This document shows positions 23,528 to 33,122 of a DNA stretch of 64,000 bases, piece by piece. The stretch spans positions 23,001-87,000 of the forward strand of contig JANVYQ010000007.1 in NCBI GenBank assembly GCA_030059675.1, read 5' to 3'. The notes beneath the pieces are model-generated. The model saw only the letters and a list, made by a program, of their open reading frames with translations. It was not told the DNA's origin and ran no database searches. A program made the translations under genes and the position numbers. Source of the DNA: Candidatus Pelearchaeum maunauluense. GTDB lineage: Archaea > Thermoproteota > Nitrososphaeria_A > Caldarchaeales > Caldarchaeaceae. The number at the start of each line of letters is the position of its first letter. Position 1 is the stretch's first letter.

Positions 23528-24886
23528 ATGGGCGAGGAACTGGAGAAATTATCCACACAGCTCAACAGCGTAAGAGACATGCTTTACTCAGATTTGAAAC
23601 AGCTCATAGAACAGCCTAGCGTCTCAGCGCGTAATGAGGGTATCAGGGAATGCGCGGGGCTTGTGAAAAACATGCTTGAACGTGAGGGTTTTGATGTTAA
23701 GATTTACGACGCTGATAGGCCTGTTATAGTTGCCTCACTAACCAGCTCCGAGAAGAGACCAACGATACTCATGTACAACCACTATGATGTCCAGCCTCCT
23801 GAGCCTCTTGAGGAGTGGGGCTCAGACCCATTCAAGCTGGTGGAGCGCGATGGTCTCCTCTTCGGCAGGGGGGTAGCCGATAATAAAGGGGATATAGCGG
23901 CGCGTCTAGCTGCGGTAAGGCTACTGCGCCACGCGTATGGCGAGCTTCCAGTTTCGTTGAAGTGGATTATTGAGGGCGAGGAAGAGATTGGAAGCCCCAA
24001 CCTAGGTGCGTTCATTAGGGAGCATAAAGACGAGCTTAAGGCGGATGCCTGCCTGTGGGAGGCTGGCGACATATCTGATGAGGGCATCCCAAACCTATAC
24101 CTGGGCGTTAAAGGGCTTCTCTACGTCGAGATTAGCACGAGAACAAGCTCAGGCGATAGGCATTCCATGTATGCGCCTATCATACCCAACCCTGCCTGGC
24201 AGCTCGTTCAGGCGCTTAACACGCTACGGGACTCGGATGGCCGTGTGAAGATAAAAGAATTCTACCGCGATGTTAGGAGACCTAGTAAGAAGGAGGCTAA
24301 GCTCATACGCTTAATCAAGCTTGACGCGAATAAGCTCAGACAATCTTTGGGTGTTAGTAGGCTAACTGATAAGAACAGGGTAAAGCTCGTTGAGAAGCTT
24401 GTCATGCGCCCCACATGCAACATAGCTGGCCTAGTATCTGGATACACAGGGCCTGGAGCCAAGACAATTGTCCCCAGCACCGCGAGTGTTAAGATAGACT
24501 TCAGGCTAGTCCCAGACCAGAGGCCAGAAAGGATACTCACACTCCTCAAACGCCATCTTAGGCGTTTCGGAGATTTCGAGGTTAAGGTTTATGCTATGGA
24601 GAGCCCAGCGCGCTCAAATCCAGATGAGGCTATAGTCAGGGTAGCGGAGGAAACAGCGCGAGAGGTCTATGGAGTAAGCCCCAACATATGGCCCTCGGTG
24701 CCAGGAACTGGGCCCATGTCGCACTTAATACAGCTGGGCATACCCTCAGCCATGCTCAACTGTACATCACACCCAGGCTCAAACTTCCATGCACCCAACG
24801 AGAACATAGCCGTTAAAGACCTAGAACGCTCAGTAATACACCTAGCAATGCTGATGAAGCGTTTTGCCGAGAAGACGGGTAGTTAG
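23528..24886 (+). CDS. M20-family metallopeptidase (dipeptidase/deacylase)
   Basis: The 452-residue product resembles the carnosine-dipeptidase/ArgE/DapE group. Metal and catalytic residues are His85 and Asp87 in YNHYDVQPPEP, Asp118 in GRGVADNKGD, and the Glu pair in WIIEGEEEIGSPN (about 150-154). A dimerisation/lid domain spans about 205-330, and a further His ligand is expected near the end (CTSHPGSNFHAPNE). Whether it cleaves dipeptides, N-acetyl amino acids or succinyl-diaminopimelate cannot be told from sequence. GGCGGAGGGGG lies upstream of ATG 23528. Confidence 0.92.
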   Translation: MGEELEKLSTQLNSVRDMLYSDLKQLIEQPSVSARNEGIRECAGLVKNMLEREGFDVKIYDADRPVIVASLTSSEKRPTILMYNHYDVQPPEPLEEWGSDPFKLVERDGLLFGRGVADNKGDIAARLAAVRLLRHAYGELPVSLKWIIEGEEEIGSPNLGAFIREHKDELKADACLWEAGDISDEGIPNLYLGVKGLLYVEISTRTSSGDRHSMYAPIIPNPAWQLVQALNTLRDSDGRVKIKEFYRDVRRPSKKEAKLIRLIKLDANKLRQSLGVSRLTDKNRVKLVEKLVMRPTCNIAGLVSGYTGPGAKTIVPSTASVKIDFRLVPDQRPERILTLLKRHLRRFGDFEVKVYAMESPARSNPDEAIVRVAEETAREVYGVSPNIWPSVPGTGPMSHLIQLGIPSAMLNCTSHPGSNFHAPNENIAVKDLERSVIHLAMLMKRFAEKTGS

Positions 24887-24935
24887 GTATTGTTAGAGAT
24901 TTATATTTCTGCAGTGATTCCAGACGTAGCAGAAG

Positions 24936-26408
24936 ATGCAGACCGATTATGATGTAATAGTGGTGGGCGGCGGGCCTGCTGGGACTCACACAGCTATGGC
25001 GATAGCAAAGTATTCGCGGCAAAATCTACAGATACTGCTGATAGACAGGAACCCACGCGCGGAGTATGGGAAGAAGACTAGGTCTGGCTGGGCGTGTGGG
25101 GATGCTGTAAGCAAAAAGAGCTTAGACTACGTCTGTGACAATCTGGGAATATCATATGGCAGCCCAGAGCTGGAGCACCATGTTGATGGCGTTGTGGTCT
25201 ATTCTCCCGACCATGAGGTTAGAGTCCTGTTTGATGGGGAGGGCTATCTCCTGAATAGGAAGATATGGCCCCAGAAGCAGTTGGAATATGCTGAGAAGTT
25301 TGGTGTTGAGTTTGCTTTTCAGGTTGATGCTAAGCGCTTATTGGTTGATGATGGGTATATCAGAGGTGTTGAGGGCATAAATCTTAGGGATGGCTCGGTC
25401 TTTAGAAAAACCGCCAAGATGGTCATAGACGCATCGGGCTCGACCTCGGTTCTGAGGATTCACCTACCGATAAAGAGCTGGATTGAACGCAACATAGATA
25501 AGGACAACGACATGGAATCAACAGGTAGATACATCCTTGAGTTTGAGATAGGCGAGGACGACCCAACATGGTTTGACCCACGCTACTGTCTGATACACTT
25601 AGACCAGTACCTAGCTCCAGGCGGTTATTCTTGGACGTTTCCCAAGGGAGAGAATAAGGTGAACATAGGCCTGGGCGTCCAGAAGAAGAGCTTGGATAGA
25701 CGTAATAAGATGTTCGGTAAAGACGATACTTTACGTACTTTGATAGACGAGTATGTCCGAGCTAATCGTGTCATTAGAAATGCACGCCTATCTCAGAGTC
25801 CGCTTGATTCTGGAAATACCTACGCCATTTGGCAGGTTCCAGTTAGGCGGCAGAATGATTGTATGGTGGCTAATGGCTATGCGATAGTTGGCGATGCTGC
25901 GTGGATGCCCAGGCCGATAGACGCGGGGGGAATAGGGCCTTCGCTCTACGCCAGCGTAATCTTGGGTAGAGTGGTAGCTGAGGCTGTTGAGGCAAACGAT
26001 GTATCAGAGGAGATGCTGTGGCGTTATAACAAGGAGTATGTAGATTTATACGGCTATCAGATGGCCAGCTTTGAAGTCCTCCGCCGCTATCTCCAGACCC
26101 TAACCAACGATAAGATAAGCTACGGGATGAAATACTTCCTCTCGCAGGATGATATTGAGCATATAAAGAGGCGAGAGCATCCTAAGTTTTCGCGCGTCAA
26201 TAACTTTCTACGGGTCTTGTTTGATGGGGAACTGAGACGCCGTATAAGGGAGGAGCCGCAGCTTGCGCGGGGTCTTCAGTTTACGGCTAATAAGAGCCGT
26301 AGGCTGATAAGCCTTTATAAAGAATACCCAGAGAGCAGCGCCAAATTCCCCGAATGGCATAAGAAGTTTATGGCCGAGCTTGAGGAGGCTTTCAACCGCT
26401 TCTCCTAA
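24936..26408 (+). CDS. Geranylgeranyl reductase-family flavoprotein
   Basis: This 490-residue FAD protein has the dinucleotide-binding motif VVGGGPAGTHTAMAIA (10-25). The family's conserved CGDAVSKKSLDYV follows, then GGYSWTFPKGENKVNIGLGV and AIVGDAAWMPRPIDAGGIGP, which contacts FAD. This group saturates the isoprenoid chains of archaeal lipids or quinones. It is longer than typical digeranylgeranylglycerophospholipid reductase (about 390-400 aa). The extra C-terminal 90 residues are helical and charged, so a divergent substrate is possible. A TTTATATT box (24900-24907) gives a seven-base leader. Confidence 0.88.
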   Translation: MQTDYDVIVVGGGPAGTHTAMAIAKYSRQNLQILLIDRNPRAEYGKKTRSGWACGDAVSKKSLDYVCDNLGISYGSPELEHHVDGVVVYSPDHEVRVLFDGEGYLLNRKIWPQKQLEYAEKFGVEFAFQVDAKRLLVDDGYIRGVEGINLRDGSVFRKTAKMVIDASGSTSVLRIHLPIKSWIERNIDKDNDMESTGRYILEFEIGEDDPTWFDPRYCLIHLDQYLAPGGYSWTFPKGENKVNIGLGVQKKSLDRRNKMFGKDDTLRTLIDEYVRANRVIRNARLSQSPLDSGNTYAIWQVPVRRQNDCMVANGYAIVGDAAWMPRPIDAGGIGPSLYASVILGRVVAEAVEANDVSEEMLWRYNKEYVDLYGYQMASFEVLRRYLQTLTNDKISYGMKYFLSQDDIEHIKRREHPKFSRVNNFLRVLFDGELRRRIREEPQLARGLQFTANKSRRLISLYKEYPESSAKFPEWHKKFMAELEEAFNRFS

Positions 26409-26467
26409 GCATGTTTGGAATATGGTTATTATCCAGTAAATAGGTGGTAGAGGGCAGTGTCGGCAGT

Positions 26468-27250
26468 ATGAAGAGGCTCATCTTAATCTCGCTAGCCGCA
26501 GTCATAGCCATAACCTTCTTCGTAGGAGGATTCATATCAGCATACTTGATGCAGCAACAGGTGATAAAAACGCTGGAGGAGCAGATACGGGATAGGGATG
26601 GGGAGATAGCTAGCCTCAACGAACAGTTGGTTGAGGAGAAGAATAAGGTTAGTAGCTTATCTTCAGAGCTGGAGGGTCTAAAGGCTCTTCTCAGCAAGAT
26701 TGAGCAGGCGGAGAAGGAAGCTAGGCAGGTATTGGAGAAGAGGGAAGCAGAGCTGGCTCAGCTTAGAGCACAGCTAAGCGAGTCAGATTCTCGCATAAAA
26801 GAGCTGGAGGCGAAGATAGCCAGGATAAACAGCGCGCTAGAGAAGCTATCCAACGACCGCGTCCTACTGAGCTGGCTGAGAAATGATGTCCCAAATGACC
26901 GCGAGGGAGCCTTGAGACACTGGAACGAAACCCGCGACATAGCTGCAAGAAGCAACCCCTCACTAGCCATAGCGGTAGATAAGATAATCGCGTCCCTAGG
27001 CGTGTTCTTTGACTGGATAGAGTCATTCCCACAAGACGTAACGTATGAGCAGGGTCCATTGGGAGACCTTTGTAGCTGGACCCTCTCAAGACCAGACGCC
27101 CCATACAACCTGCGCGTTTTCTGTGAGTGGCTCTTTTCGCAGCCGCCAGGAGTGGATGAATACAACCAGAAGGCGAATCAATTCATTGAGGAGGTCTATC
27201 TGGTGGTTATCAGCCACATAGATGAGCTGTCTAAAGCCATCAAGGACTAG
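26468..27250 (+). CDS. Single-pass membrane protein with extracellular coiled coil
   Basis: ATG 26468 is preferred over GTG 26444 because it opens directly into the signal anchor (MKRLILISLAAVIAITFFVG). The 260-residue protein continues with a coiled coil from about residue 27 to 130 (heptads such as LEEQIRDRDGEIASLNEQLV). A globular helical domain follows (about 130-260; WLRNDVPNDREGALRHWNET, VFFDWIESFPQDVTYEQGP). Family unknown. Its stop overlaps by four bases the end of the convergent peptide-binding-protein gene. Confidence 0.7.
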   Translation: MKRLILISLAAVIAITFFVGGFISAYLMQQQVIKTLEEQIRDRDGEIASLNEQLVEEKNKVSSLSSELEGLKALLSKIEQAEKEARQVLEKREAELAQLRAQLSESDSRIKELEAKIARINSALEKLSNDRVLLSWLRNDVPNDREGALRHWNETRDIAARSNPSLAIAVDKIIASLGVFFDWIESFPQDVTYEQGPLGDLCSWTLSRPDAPYNLRVFCEWLFSQPPGVDEYNQKANQFIEEVYLVVISHIDELSKAIKD

Positions 27251-29802
27251 GCCTTACGTCTCAGCAGCATAGCGGCAACAGCCACAGCGGCTACCGCTAT
27301 TACTACAACCGCGATTATCCACGTCAGCTGCGCTCCCCCCTCTCCTTCAACCATAGTCGTAGTAGCGGTTGGGGTTGTCTGGGTTAATGTTGGTGATGTT
27401 GCTTCCGTTGTTGTGGTTGTAGTCTCCTCCATAATCGGTATTACGGCTTCTACGGTCTCCTCTATCTCCTGAACCAGCGAAATATCCTCGCTGAAGAGGA
27501 GTAGGCTAAGCTGGTAGAAGCCTGGTCTGAGGTTTTGGGCGGCAAGCCTAAGCTCTTGTCTTCCAGCCTTAAGCTCCACAGTGCCTTCCGCCACCACTTC
27601 ACCGCTAGCCGGGTCTGTCAACACGTATTTGGCATGTAAGGTGCCTGGTCCCCGTGCCTCAATAGCTATGGTTGGCGTGTCGCCGAGCTTTATCTGGTCT
27701 TCAAGTAGGCTTACTTCAACTCTTTCTGGACTCCCGAAGTACCAGCTCCCTGGCTTGAATGGGTAGGATGGGTCTCTGTACGCGCGTAGCTCGGCATACT
27801 GGGCTGCTGGGTCAAACACGCTCAGCATGAAGGGGCCATTACTTATTACCATATGCCTATGCTCATTAGACCACTCTATCGCAGCGTTATATCTATCCAG
27901 AGCATCATCCAGCGTCTCGTACTTCTTGCCCATTACCGTGAATACGTTTTCTGGGAAGGTCTTTTCTCTCAGGAATTCTGTGAGAGAACGCTTGATCAGC
28001 GTTGCGTGCTCGCGTAGAACTAGGCTTAGCTGCTCCACACCAAACCTTGCAGCGGAAGTGTCGCTATACATAAGGAGCTTCTTATTGAAGACCACGTCAT
28101 CCATCGCTGCCAACACCTCCCAAGGCATGGCCCCGCCGAAGAACTCAGCATACTCAGCAATGTAGCTCTTCTCAAAATGCCAGAAATCAACATAAACCTC
28201 CAGCGTAGAATCGTCAACCACTCTAAATCCCTTAAACGTTTCAAGTATAGGCTTCGTAGTAGCAGCTAGGGCGAACTCTATCTTAGACTTAAGCGGGTCA
28301 TTAACAATATCAAATATCTGGTATATCCTATACAGCATGTCTGCCATGCTTATCTTGATTCCGTGATGCCACTTTGAATCCACATACTTACTATAGTCGA
28401 AGGTTACTTTGCTCACCGCCTTTGTCCCAGCTTCTACTGGTTTCCATGTTTTCGACTCCGCGTCCCACATCACGGCGTCGCTTGGTACGTCTAACTTCCC
28501 GTCTGGGCCTGCTGTCTCGACCCTAAAGTCGGCTCTGAAGGGGATTGGTATCCCTGTGAATGGGTGACGAGTTACAGGCGGGTCGTATATGTTCCGCCAA
28601 ATATCAACGCTATACACGTCATTGAATCCTCCAATGGGGTTCCAGACGGTACGGGGTGTCCAAACCCAGAGATGGCCTACCTTAAGCTCGTTCTTCCCGG
28701 GGAGGTATGCTGCGCGGAGTAACCATAGCGAGCGCGCTCCAGCTCCCAAGTCCTCTGTTACTCCCTGCATGTCCTTATCTACCGGCGTACTCGTCAGGAC
28801 TGTTGCAACCCATATTCTTACGGACTCCTCAATACAGAGCTTTGTCATTTCTCTGTAAAGTCTATCACGTTCTTCTTTGCTGCTGAACTCTCCTTTGAAG
28901 AGTCTCTGGCCCATATCGTCAAGCGCTGGGTTCTCGTACTGCCAGTATCCGGCTTCTCGCCATCCGGGCATGTTGCCCAGCCAGGGTGCGCACATCTGGT
29001 TTATCGTCCCAAAGTCATATTTCTCAAGTGCTCCCTTCCCCCAGCCCTCAGTGTATAGGTGCCACTGGAACTCGGCTGGGTCTGTTGTATATACCCTCAG
29101 TATCGCCTCGGCGAATCTGTGGTAGATGCGCTCAACCTCAAATCCTATCTTCTCAAGCTCAGCCGCGAGGCTATCGCCTATCTCGCGGCGCTCATCCTCG
29201 GTTCTTATCACAAACTTAACCCTAATAGGATTGTCGTTATAGTACCACTTGCCATCCCGCATAACCGCGCCAACAGCGGTTAAGGCGTCGCTTATCATCC
29301 TCTTGGCAAGCTCAGGGTCATATCTTATATCCAAATCCTTCGCCACGTTAAAGACGGTTACGTAATCGTACTCGAATGGGCTTATATGCGCAACCATCGG
29401 AACTGCCTTGCCCTTGTATATCTCTCTAGCCACGTACTCGCGGTTGATTAGGTATTGGACTGCCTGCCTTACTTCTGGTATTGAAAATGGGTTAAACTCC
29501 TTCTTCGTTGATGGGGCTGGGTTCAGGAGTATTGAGAGCGAGAGCGAGGGTGCTCGGATTATTCTAAGGTTGGGGTTTTGCTCCAGCGGGATTATGCGGG
29601 AGACCCGCATACTGTAGAGATAAATATCCACGTCTCCGCGCTCTATTGCCGCTGGGGCTATCTCCTCTGCGAAGGCGTTAAACTTAACAACATCAACAGC
29701 AGGGCCAGGATTGTCGTGGGGAGGCTTGTACTCCTGCGCATAGACTGGATACAGCAGGAGTAGCAGGAGTATAGCCGCGGTTACCTGTAGAATCCTCTTC
29801 AT
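27247..29802 (-). CDS. Very long extracytoplasmic peptide/solute-binding protein (SBP family 5), membrane-anchored
   Basis: The 851-residue product has a signal peptide (ILLLLLLYPVYAQ) and a DppA/OppA-type solute-binding region, visible as FSIPEVRQAVQYLINREYVA and YDPELAKRMISDALTAVGAV. A carbohydrate-like beta region (about 690-780) and a Thr-rich stalk (TTTTEATSPTLTQTTPTATT) precede a final membrane helix plus RRKA. Archaeal binding proteins of this type are tethered at the C-terminus to the membrane. No permease or ATPase genes adjoin it, so it is an orphan. It is translationally coupled (4-base overlap) to the upstream Asp-box propeller gene, which may process or present its ligand. Confidence 0.88.
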   Translation of the reverse strand: MKRILQVTAAILLLLLLYPVYAQEYKPPHDNPGPAVDVVKFNAFAEEIAPAAIERGDVDIYLYSMRVSRIIPLEQNPNLRIIRAPSLSLSILLNPAPSTKKEFNPFSIPEVRQAVQYLINREYVAREIYKGKAVPMVAHISPFEYDYVTVFNVAKDLDIRYDPELAKRMISDALTAVGAVMRDGKWYYNDNPIRVKFVIRTEDERREIGDSLAAELEKIGFEVERIYHRFAEAILRVYTTDPAEFQWHLYTEGWGKGALEKYDFGTINQMCAPWLGNMPGWREAGYWQYENPALDDMGQRLFKGEFSSKEERDRLYREMTKLCIEESVRIWVATVLTSTPVDKDMQGVTEDLGAGARSLWLLRAAYLPGKNELKVGHLWVWTPRTVWNPIGGFNDVYSVDIWRNIYDPPVTRHPFTGIPIPFRADFRVETAGPDGKLDVPSDAVMWDAESKTWKPVEAGTKAVSKVTFDYSKYVDSKWHHGIKISMADMLYRIYQIFDIVNDPLKSKIEFALAATTKPILETFKGFRVVDDSTLEVYVDFWHFEKSYIAEYAEFFGGAMPWEVLAAMDDVVFNKKLLMYSDTSAARFGVEQLSLVLREHATLIKRSLTEFLREKTFPENVFTVMGKKYETLDDALDRYNAAIEWSNEHRHMVISNGPFMLSVFDPAAQYAELRAYRDPSYPFKPGSWYFGSPERVEVSLLEDQIKLGDTPTIAIEARGPGTLHAKYVLTDPASGEVVAEGTVELKAGRQELRLAAQNLRPGFYQLSLLLFSEDISLVQEIEETVEAVIPIMEETTTTTTEATSPTLTQTTPTATTTMVEGEGGAQLTWIIAVVVIAVAAVAVAAMLLRRKA

Positions 29803-32027
29803 GGCCTACTCCTACCCCGCGTCGTGGCGATGAAAAGCGCGGCCAAAGCTATAACCATAGCAGCGATGGATATTATGAATGCTGGCGTTATGCCAGAATC
29901 GCGCGGCTGCGGCTCCTGACGAGAAGCCAACAACGGCTCTATACGCTTCACAACCTCATCAACAATCTTCGATACAGTAATGTTGGCTGCTGGTGGATTA
30001 CTGGTTTCTAGGGATGCGAGTTTTTCAGCTATTTCCTTGATTACGGAATCTATTCTGTCTTCTATTGTGTTGAAGCCGAAGCTGGAGTAGTAGTTTGCAG
30101 TAGCCACGTTTCCAAGCACGTCTATTGCGCGTATAGTATGCGCTCCCTCCCCAGAGACGGGCATGAGTATCTGCGCCACGAAGCGGCCGCTGTCGTCTGT
30201 TGGTACGGAGGAGATGACCACGCCATTAACCTCGATAAATACCTCCCTCTGCCTTGGAGCGAAGTTGAAGCCCATTATCGTTATCGTCTGACCCGCAGGC
30301 CCCTCAGGTGGGCTTAATGTTATTGAAGGCTTCGGTATCGCTCTTAAGCGGGCAAACGCAATATCCTGATTTCTCCCACCAACCTCCCCCGACCTACTGT
30401 CTGTCCAAACAATATACACATCCTCATTCGTGGCTGCTATTCCAAAGTAGTCGCCTATGAATGTGGGAATCCCACGACCAGGGTTTGATGGATAATCAGA
30501 GACGCGCGAATTCTCCATAAACGTCTCCCCACCATCGCCAGACTTGGTATAGTATATGTGGTAACGATAGTTGTTGGGGTCGTCGCGCATGTCGCCCCAT
30601 ATTATATGTATAGTTCCATTAGGCGAGACGGCTAAAGTTGGGAAGAACTGGTTACGCAGCGTTAAATCATCATTCACACGCTTAGGCTCCCTCCAAGTCT
30701 TTCCACCATCAGTCGACTTGGAGAAATATACGTCAGACCTATCTCCACCAGCCTCGCCCAAAGCTCCAAAGACTATGTAGACCTCCTTGCTGTTGTTGGG
30801 TGATACTGCGATGAAAGGAAACATGGAAGACCATGAACGGAAGTATGTTGGTTTTAGAAAGAAGTCCTGCTCCCACGTCCCTCCTGGAACCACCGCATAA
30901 GGTCCCTCGAAGCTCCTACCAGCGTCGTAGGAAACTGTCACATAGGGTGAGAAGAGACCCTTGAATGGGCCGTCAGACATTGAGTCATAATACGCTATGT
31001 ATAACGTCCCGTCCTTGGCTACCGCAATATTAGAACCCTGTACTACCGGCCTGTCAGGCTCGCCTGCAGGATATCTATAAACTGGGCTAACTGCGACTGG
31101 TCTAGTCCAGGTCTTCCCGCCATCGTAGGAGACGACCAGCTTTATCGAGACCTCAATTACTGGCGCCGCTACGAATGGGTATTGGTCTAGGAATGGGTAT
31201 ATGAGTCTGAACTCTGTATAGGTTACGTATATGTTATCTCTCTTTGGGTTGAATGGGTCTGGGCCTACGTTCATCCATGTTTTGTCTATGAACGTTATGC
31301 TAGCCGAGTTCTGGCCTTGCTCCACTATTCCCGTTGATGCTATGTATGGTCCTTCCCACGTTATCCCGCCGTCGCGGGAGATTGAGACTACCGCGCTGCT
31401 TACCTCTGCTATTAACAGAAGCTGACCAACCCTCAGTGGGCGTGTCCCTATTGATAGGTAGGCATAATACACATTACCCTCGCGGTCAAACGCAAGGACT
31501 GGGTCTGAGCAGAAGCTATCTTCAACAGCTAAGTCTGCGTGGAACGGGCCGCGCCACGTCTCCCCACCGTCAAACGATACGTAGGAAACTACACAGGGTG
31601 TGTCGTAGTCGTGGGAGCCCACTACTACGTGGTCTGGGTCTAATGGATTAACTGCCATTGTCGGCTCGTTTTGGTATGGTATTGCGCCCAAGTCGTATGT
31701 GAGTATGACATTTCTGCTGAACTTTGCCGTTGGTGAGCGGTAGGGTATTGATACGAGGGGCTGGGAGGGTCTAGCACCTCCCGCAGGCTCCGCTGCCTGC
31801 TCTCCCGCTCTAATCCAGCTATCGTCGCCCCTGAAGAACTGTAGCCTATTTAAAGCGCCGCCAGATAATAGCTCCTCAATAGGCTTGAGGAGAGGCTGGG
31901 AGAGGGGTGTTTGGAGCTGCTCATCCTCAGCCCAGGCAGGCTGAAAGGGAAGGAAACCAACCATAACCACCAACACAGCTATAACGGACGCTAGGACTCT
32001 CACCCGAATGTCATGCGTTTTGTACAT
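29799..32027 (-). CDS. Asp-box (BNR) beta-propeller surface protein
   Basis: ATG 32027 follows GGAGG; TTG 32036 is also in frame. The 742-residue product has a signal peptide (VLASVIAVLVVMVGFLPFQP). Six Asp boxes (S-x-D-x-G-x-T-W/F) start at about residues 151, 217, 300, 366, 438 and 496, for example SFDGGETW and STDGGKTW. They define a six-bladed sialidase-like propeller. An Ig/IPT-like domain (SPPEGPAGQTITIMGFNFAP) and a C-terminal membrane anchor (FIISIAAMVIALAALFIATT) follow. Asp boxes are structural, and the catalytic Arg triad of sialidases was not verified, so it may be a glycan binder rather than an enzyme. It is coupled to the binding-protein gene. Confidence 0.88.
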   Translation of the reverse strand: MYKTHDIRVRVLASVIAVLVVMVGFLPFQPAWAEDEQLQTPLSQPLLKPIEELLSGGALNRLQFFRGDDSWIRAGEQAAEPAGGARPSQPLVSIPYRSPTAKFSRNVILTYDLGAIPYQNEPTMAVNPLDPDHVVVGSHDYDTPCVVSYVSFDGGETWRGPFHADLAVEDSFCSDPVLAFDREGNVYYAYLSIGTRPLRVGQLLLIAEVSSAVVSISRDGGITWEGPYIASTGIVEQGQNSASITFIDKTWMNVGPDPFNPKRDNIYVTYTEFRLIYPFLDQYPFVAAPVIEVSIKLVVSYDGGKTWTRPVAVSPVYRYPAGEPDRPVVQGSNIAVAKDGTLYIAYYDSMSDGPFKGLFSPYVTVSYDAGRSFEGPYAVVPGGTWEQDFFLKPTYFRSWSSMFPFIAVSPNNSKEVYIVFGALGEAGGDRSDVYFSKSTDGGKTWREPKRVNDDLTLRNQFFPTLAVSPNGTIHIIWGDMRDDPNNYRYHIYYTKSGDGGETFMENSRVSDYPSNPGRGIPTFIGDYFGIAATNEDVYIVWTDSRSGEVGGRNQDIAFARLRAIPKPSITLSPPEGPAGQTITIMGFNFAPRQREVFIEVNGVVISSVPTDDSGRFVAQILMPVSGEGAHTIRAIDVLGNVATANYYSSFGFNTIEDRIDSVIKEIAEKLASLETSNPPAANITVSKIVDEVVKRIEPLLASRQEPQPRDSGITPAFIISIAAMVIALAALFIATTRGRSRP

Positions 32028-32164
32028 AGCCTCCAACCAGTACTGTCTAGGGAATAAGATAAGGTTTTACCCAAGCCGAGCAATCTTTGATTTCTAGGGA
32101 ACACCTATTTGAGATTGTAAAAACGTTTAAAGGCTATGGTATGTAGGGGATTGTGTGAAAAGGC

Positions 32165-32875
32165 TTGCCTAGCTATAGTAAGGTTTGGCTCCCCATAATG
32201 CTCGCGCTCCTCATAACAGCGCTTACTGGCGCTTACGCGTTAGAAGAGCCTGGGACAAGCTTCAGCACTGCTCTCGAAGTAAAGCCAGGCGAGTATTCAT
32301 TCAATCTAGAACAAGAGACCGTTCATTACTTTAAGATATACGTGGAGCAGGGAGACACCCTAATCATAACACTAAGAATGCCGCGGGGACAGGATTTTGA
32401 TATAGTAGTGTTTGACCCCCTGCTGGACTTGGTTGATAGAGGAATTAAACCAACAGGACTATCTGAGCGCTTAGGAATTCTAGCACCTGTAAGCGGGTAT
32501 TATTATTTCGCTGTCTTCGGATTCGCTGGCTCCTCAGGGACTTACACACTATCAATCAGCATTCTAAAGCCTCAGGTAAAAACAGTAACGGTAACTGACA
32601 CCTATACTCAACGCGAGTTCAAAACAGTTACGCAGGTGGAAGTTGTATCTGTTACTCAGACAGTCAGGGAGATGGTTACGGTAACTTCAACAACTACAAG
32701 GACTGTTGAGACGATTCCCTGGAGCGTTCTAGGGTTTGCGGTGCTAGCTTTCGCGATAATATACGCCAGCGCCACGTTTTCCGATACCCTATCTAGGCGT
32801 GAGCGCGCCGCTAGCTCTTCTGAACCCTTACAACCCAGCGGTCAGAGTCAGGACAGCGAAAGACAGCAAACCTGA
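32165..32875 (+). CDS. Secreted PPC-domain protein with Thr-rich stalk and membrane anchor
   Basis: The 236 residues comprise a signal peptide (IMLALLITALTGAYA), a pre-peptidase C-terminal (PPC) beta-sandwich (about 28-135; HYFKIYVEQGDTLIITLRMP, SGYYYFAVFGFAGSSGTYTL), a Thr/Val stalk (about 140-180), a membrane helix (VLGFAVLAFAIIYASATFS) and a charged tail. PPC domains usually accompany secreted proteases, but here the domain stands alone. The start is TTG 32165; a TGA nine bases upstream in frame excludes earlier starts. Its tail overlaps the TusA gene by 65 bases, tail to tail. Confidence 0.8.
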   Translation: MPSYSKVWLPIMLALLITALTGAYALEEPGTSFSTALEVKPGEYSFNLEQETVHYFKIYVEQGDTLIITLRMPRGQDFDIVVFDPLLDLVDRGIKPTGLSERLGILAPVSGYYYFAVFGFAGSSGTYTLSISILKPQVKTVTVTDTYTQREFKTVTQVEVVSVTQTVREMVTVTSTTTRTVETIPWSVLGFAVLAFAIIYASATFSDTLSRRERAASSSEPLQPSGQSQDSERQQT

Positions 32876-33101
32876 AACCGCGGTTCCTCATTAACACGGG
32901 AATGGACTCGCGCGCCACATTCTCCATATCTGTTGTAATATCTACGACAGCACCTTGCGGTGCGTTTTCAATCTTTTTAACGGCCTCAAACCCTGGGTAA
33001 GGGCATACAAGCCCGCTTACATCAAGCTCATCCGTTGGCCCCACATCCACCAAACCTTCATCACCCTCGATGAAGATTATCTTCTGTTTTTGTGTCTGCA
33101 T
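32811..33101 (-). CDS. TusA-family sulfur carrier protein
   Basis: The product is about 96 residues from ATG 33101; TTG 33113 is also possible but abuts GGAGG directly. The core ELDVSGLVCPYPGFEAVKKI carries the sulfur-accepting Cys33 and the CPxP helix start typical of TusA/SirA. Family members relay persulfide sulfur, often with DsrE partners. The DsrE-like gene lies just upstream on the same strand (about 20 bases), so the pair forms a sulfur-relay unit. Confidence 0.88.
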   Translation of the reverse strand: MQTQKQKIIFIEGDEGLVDVGPTDELDVSGLVCPYPGFEAVKKIENAPQGAVVDITTDMENVARESIPVLMRNRGFRFAVFRCPDSDRWVVRVQKS

Positions 33102-33122
33102 GTTATATCCCAACCTCCCTTC

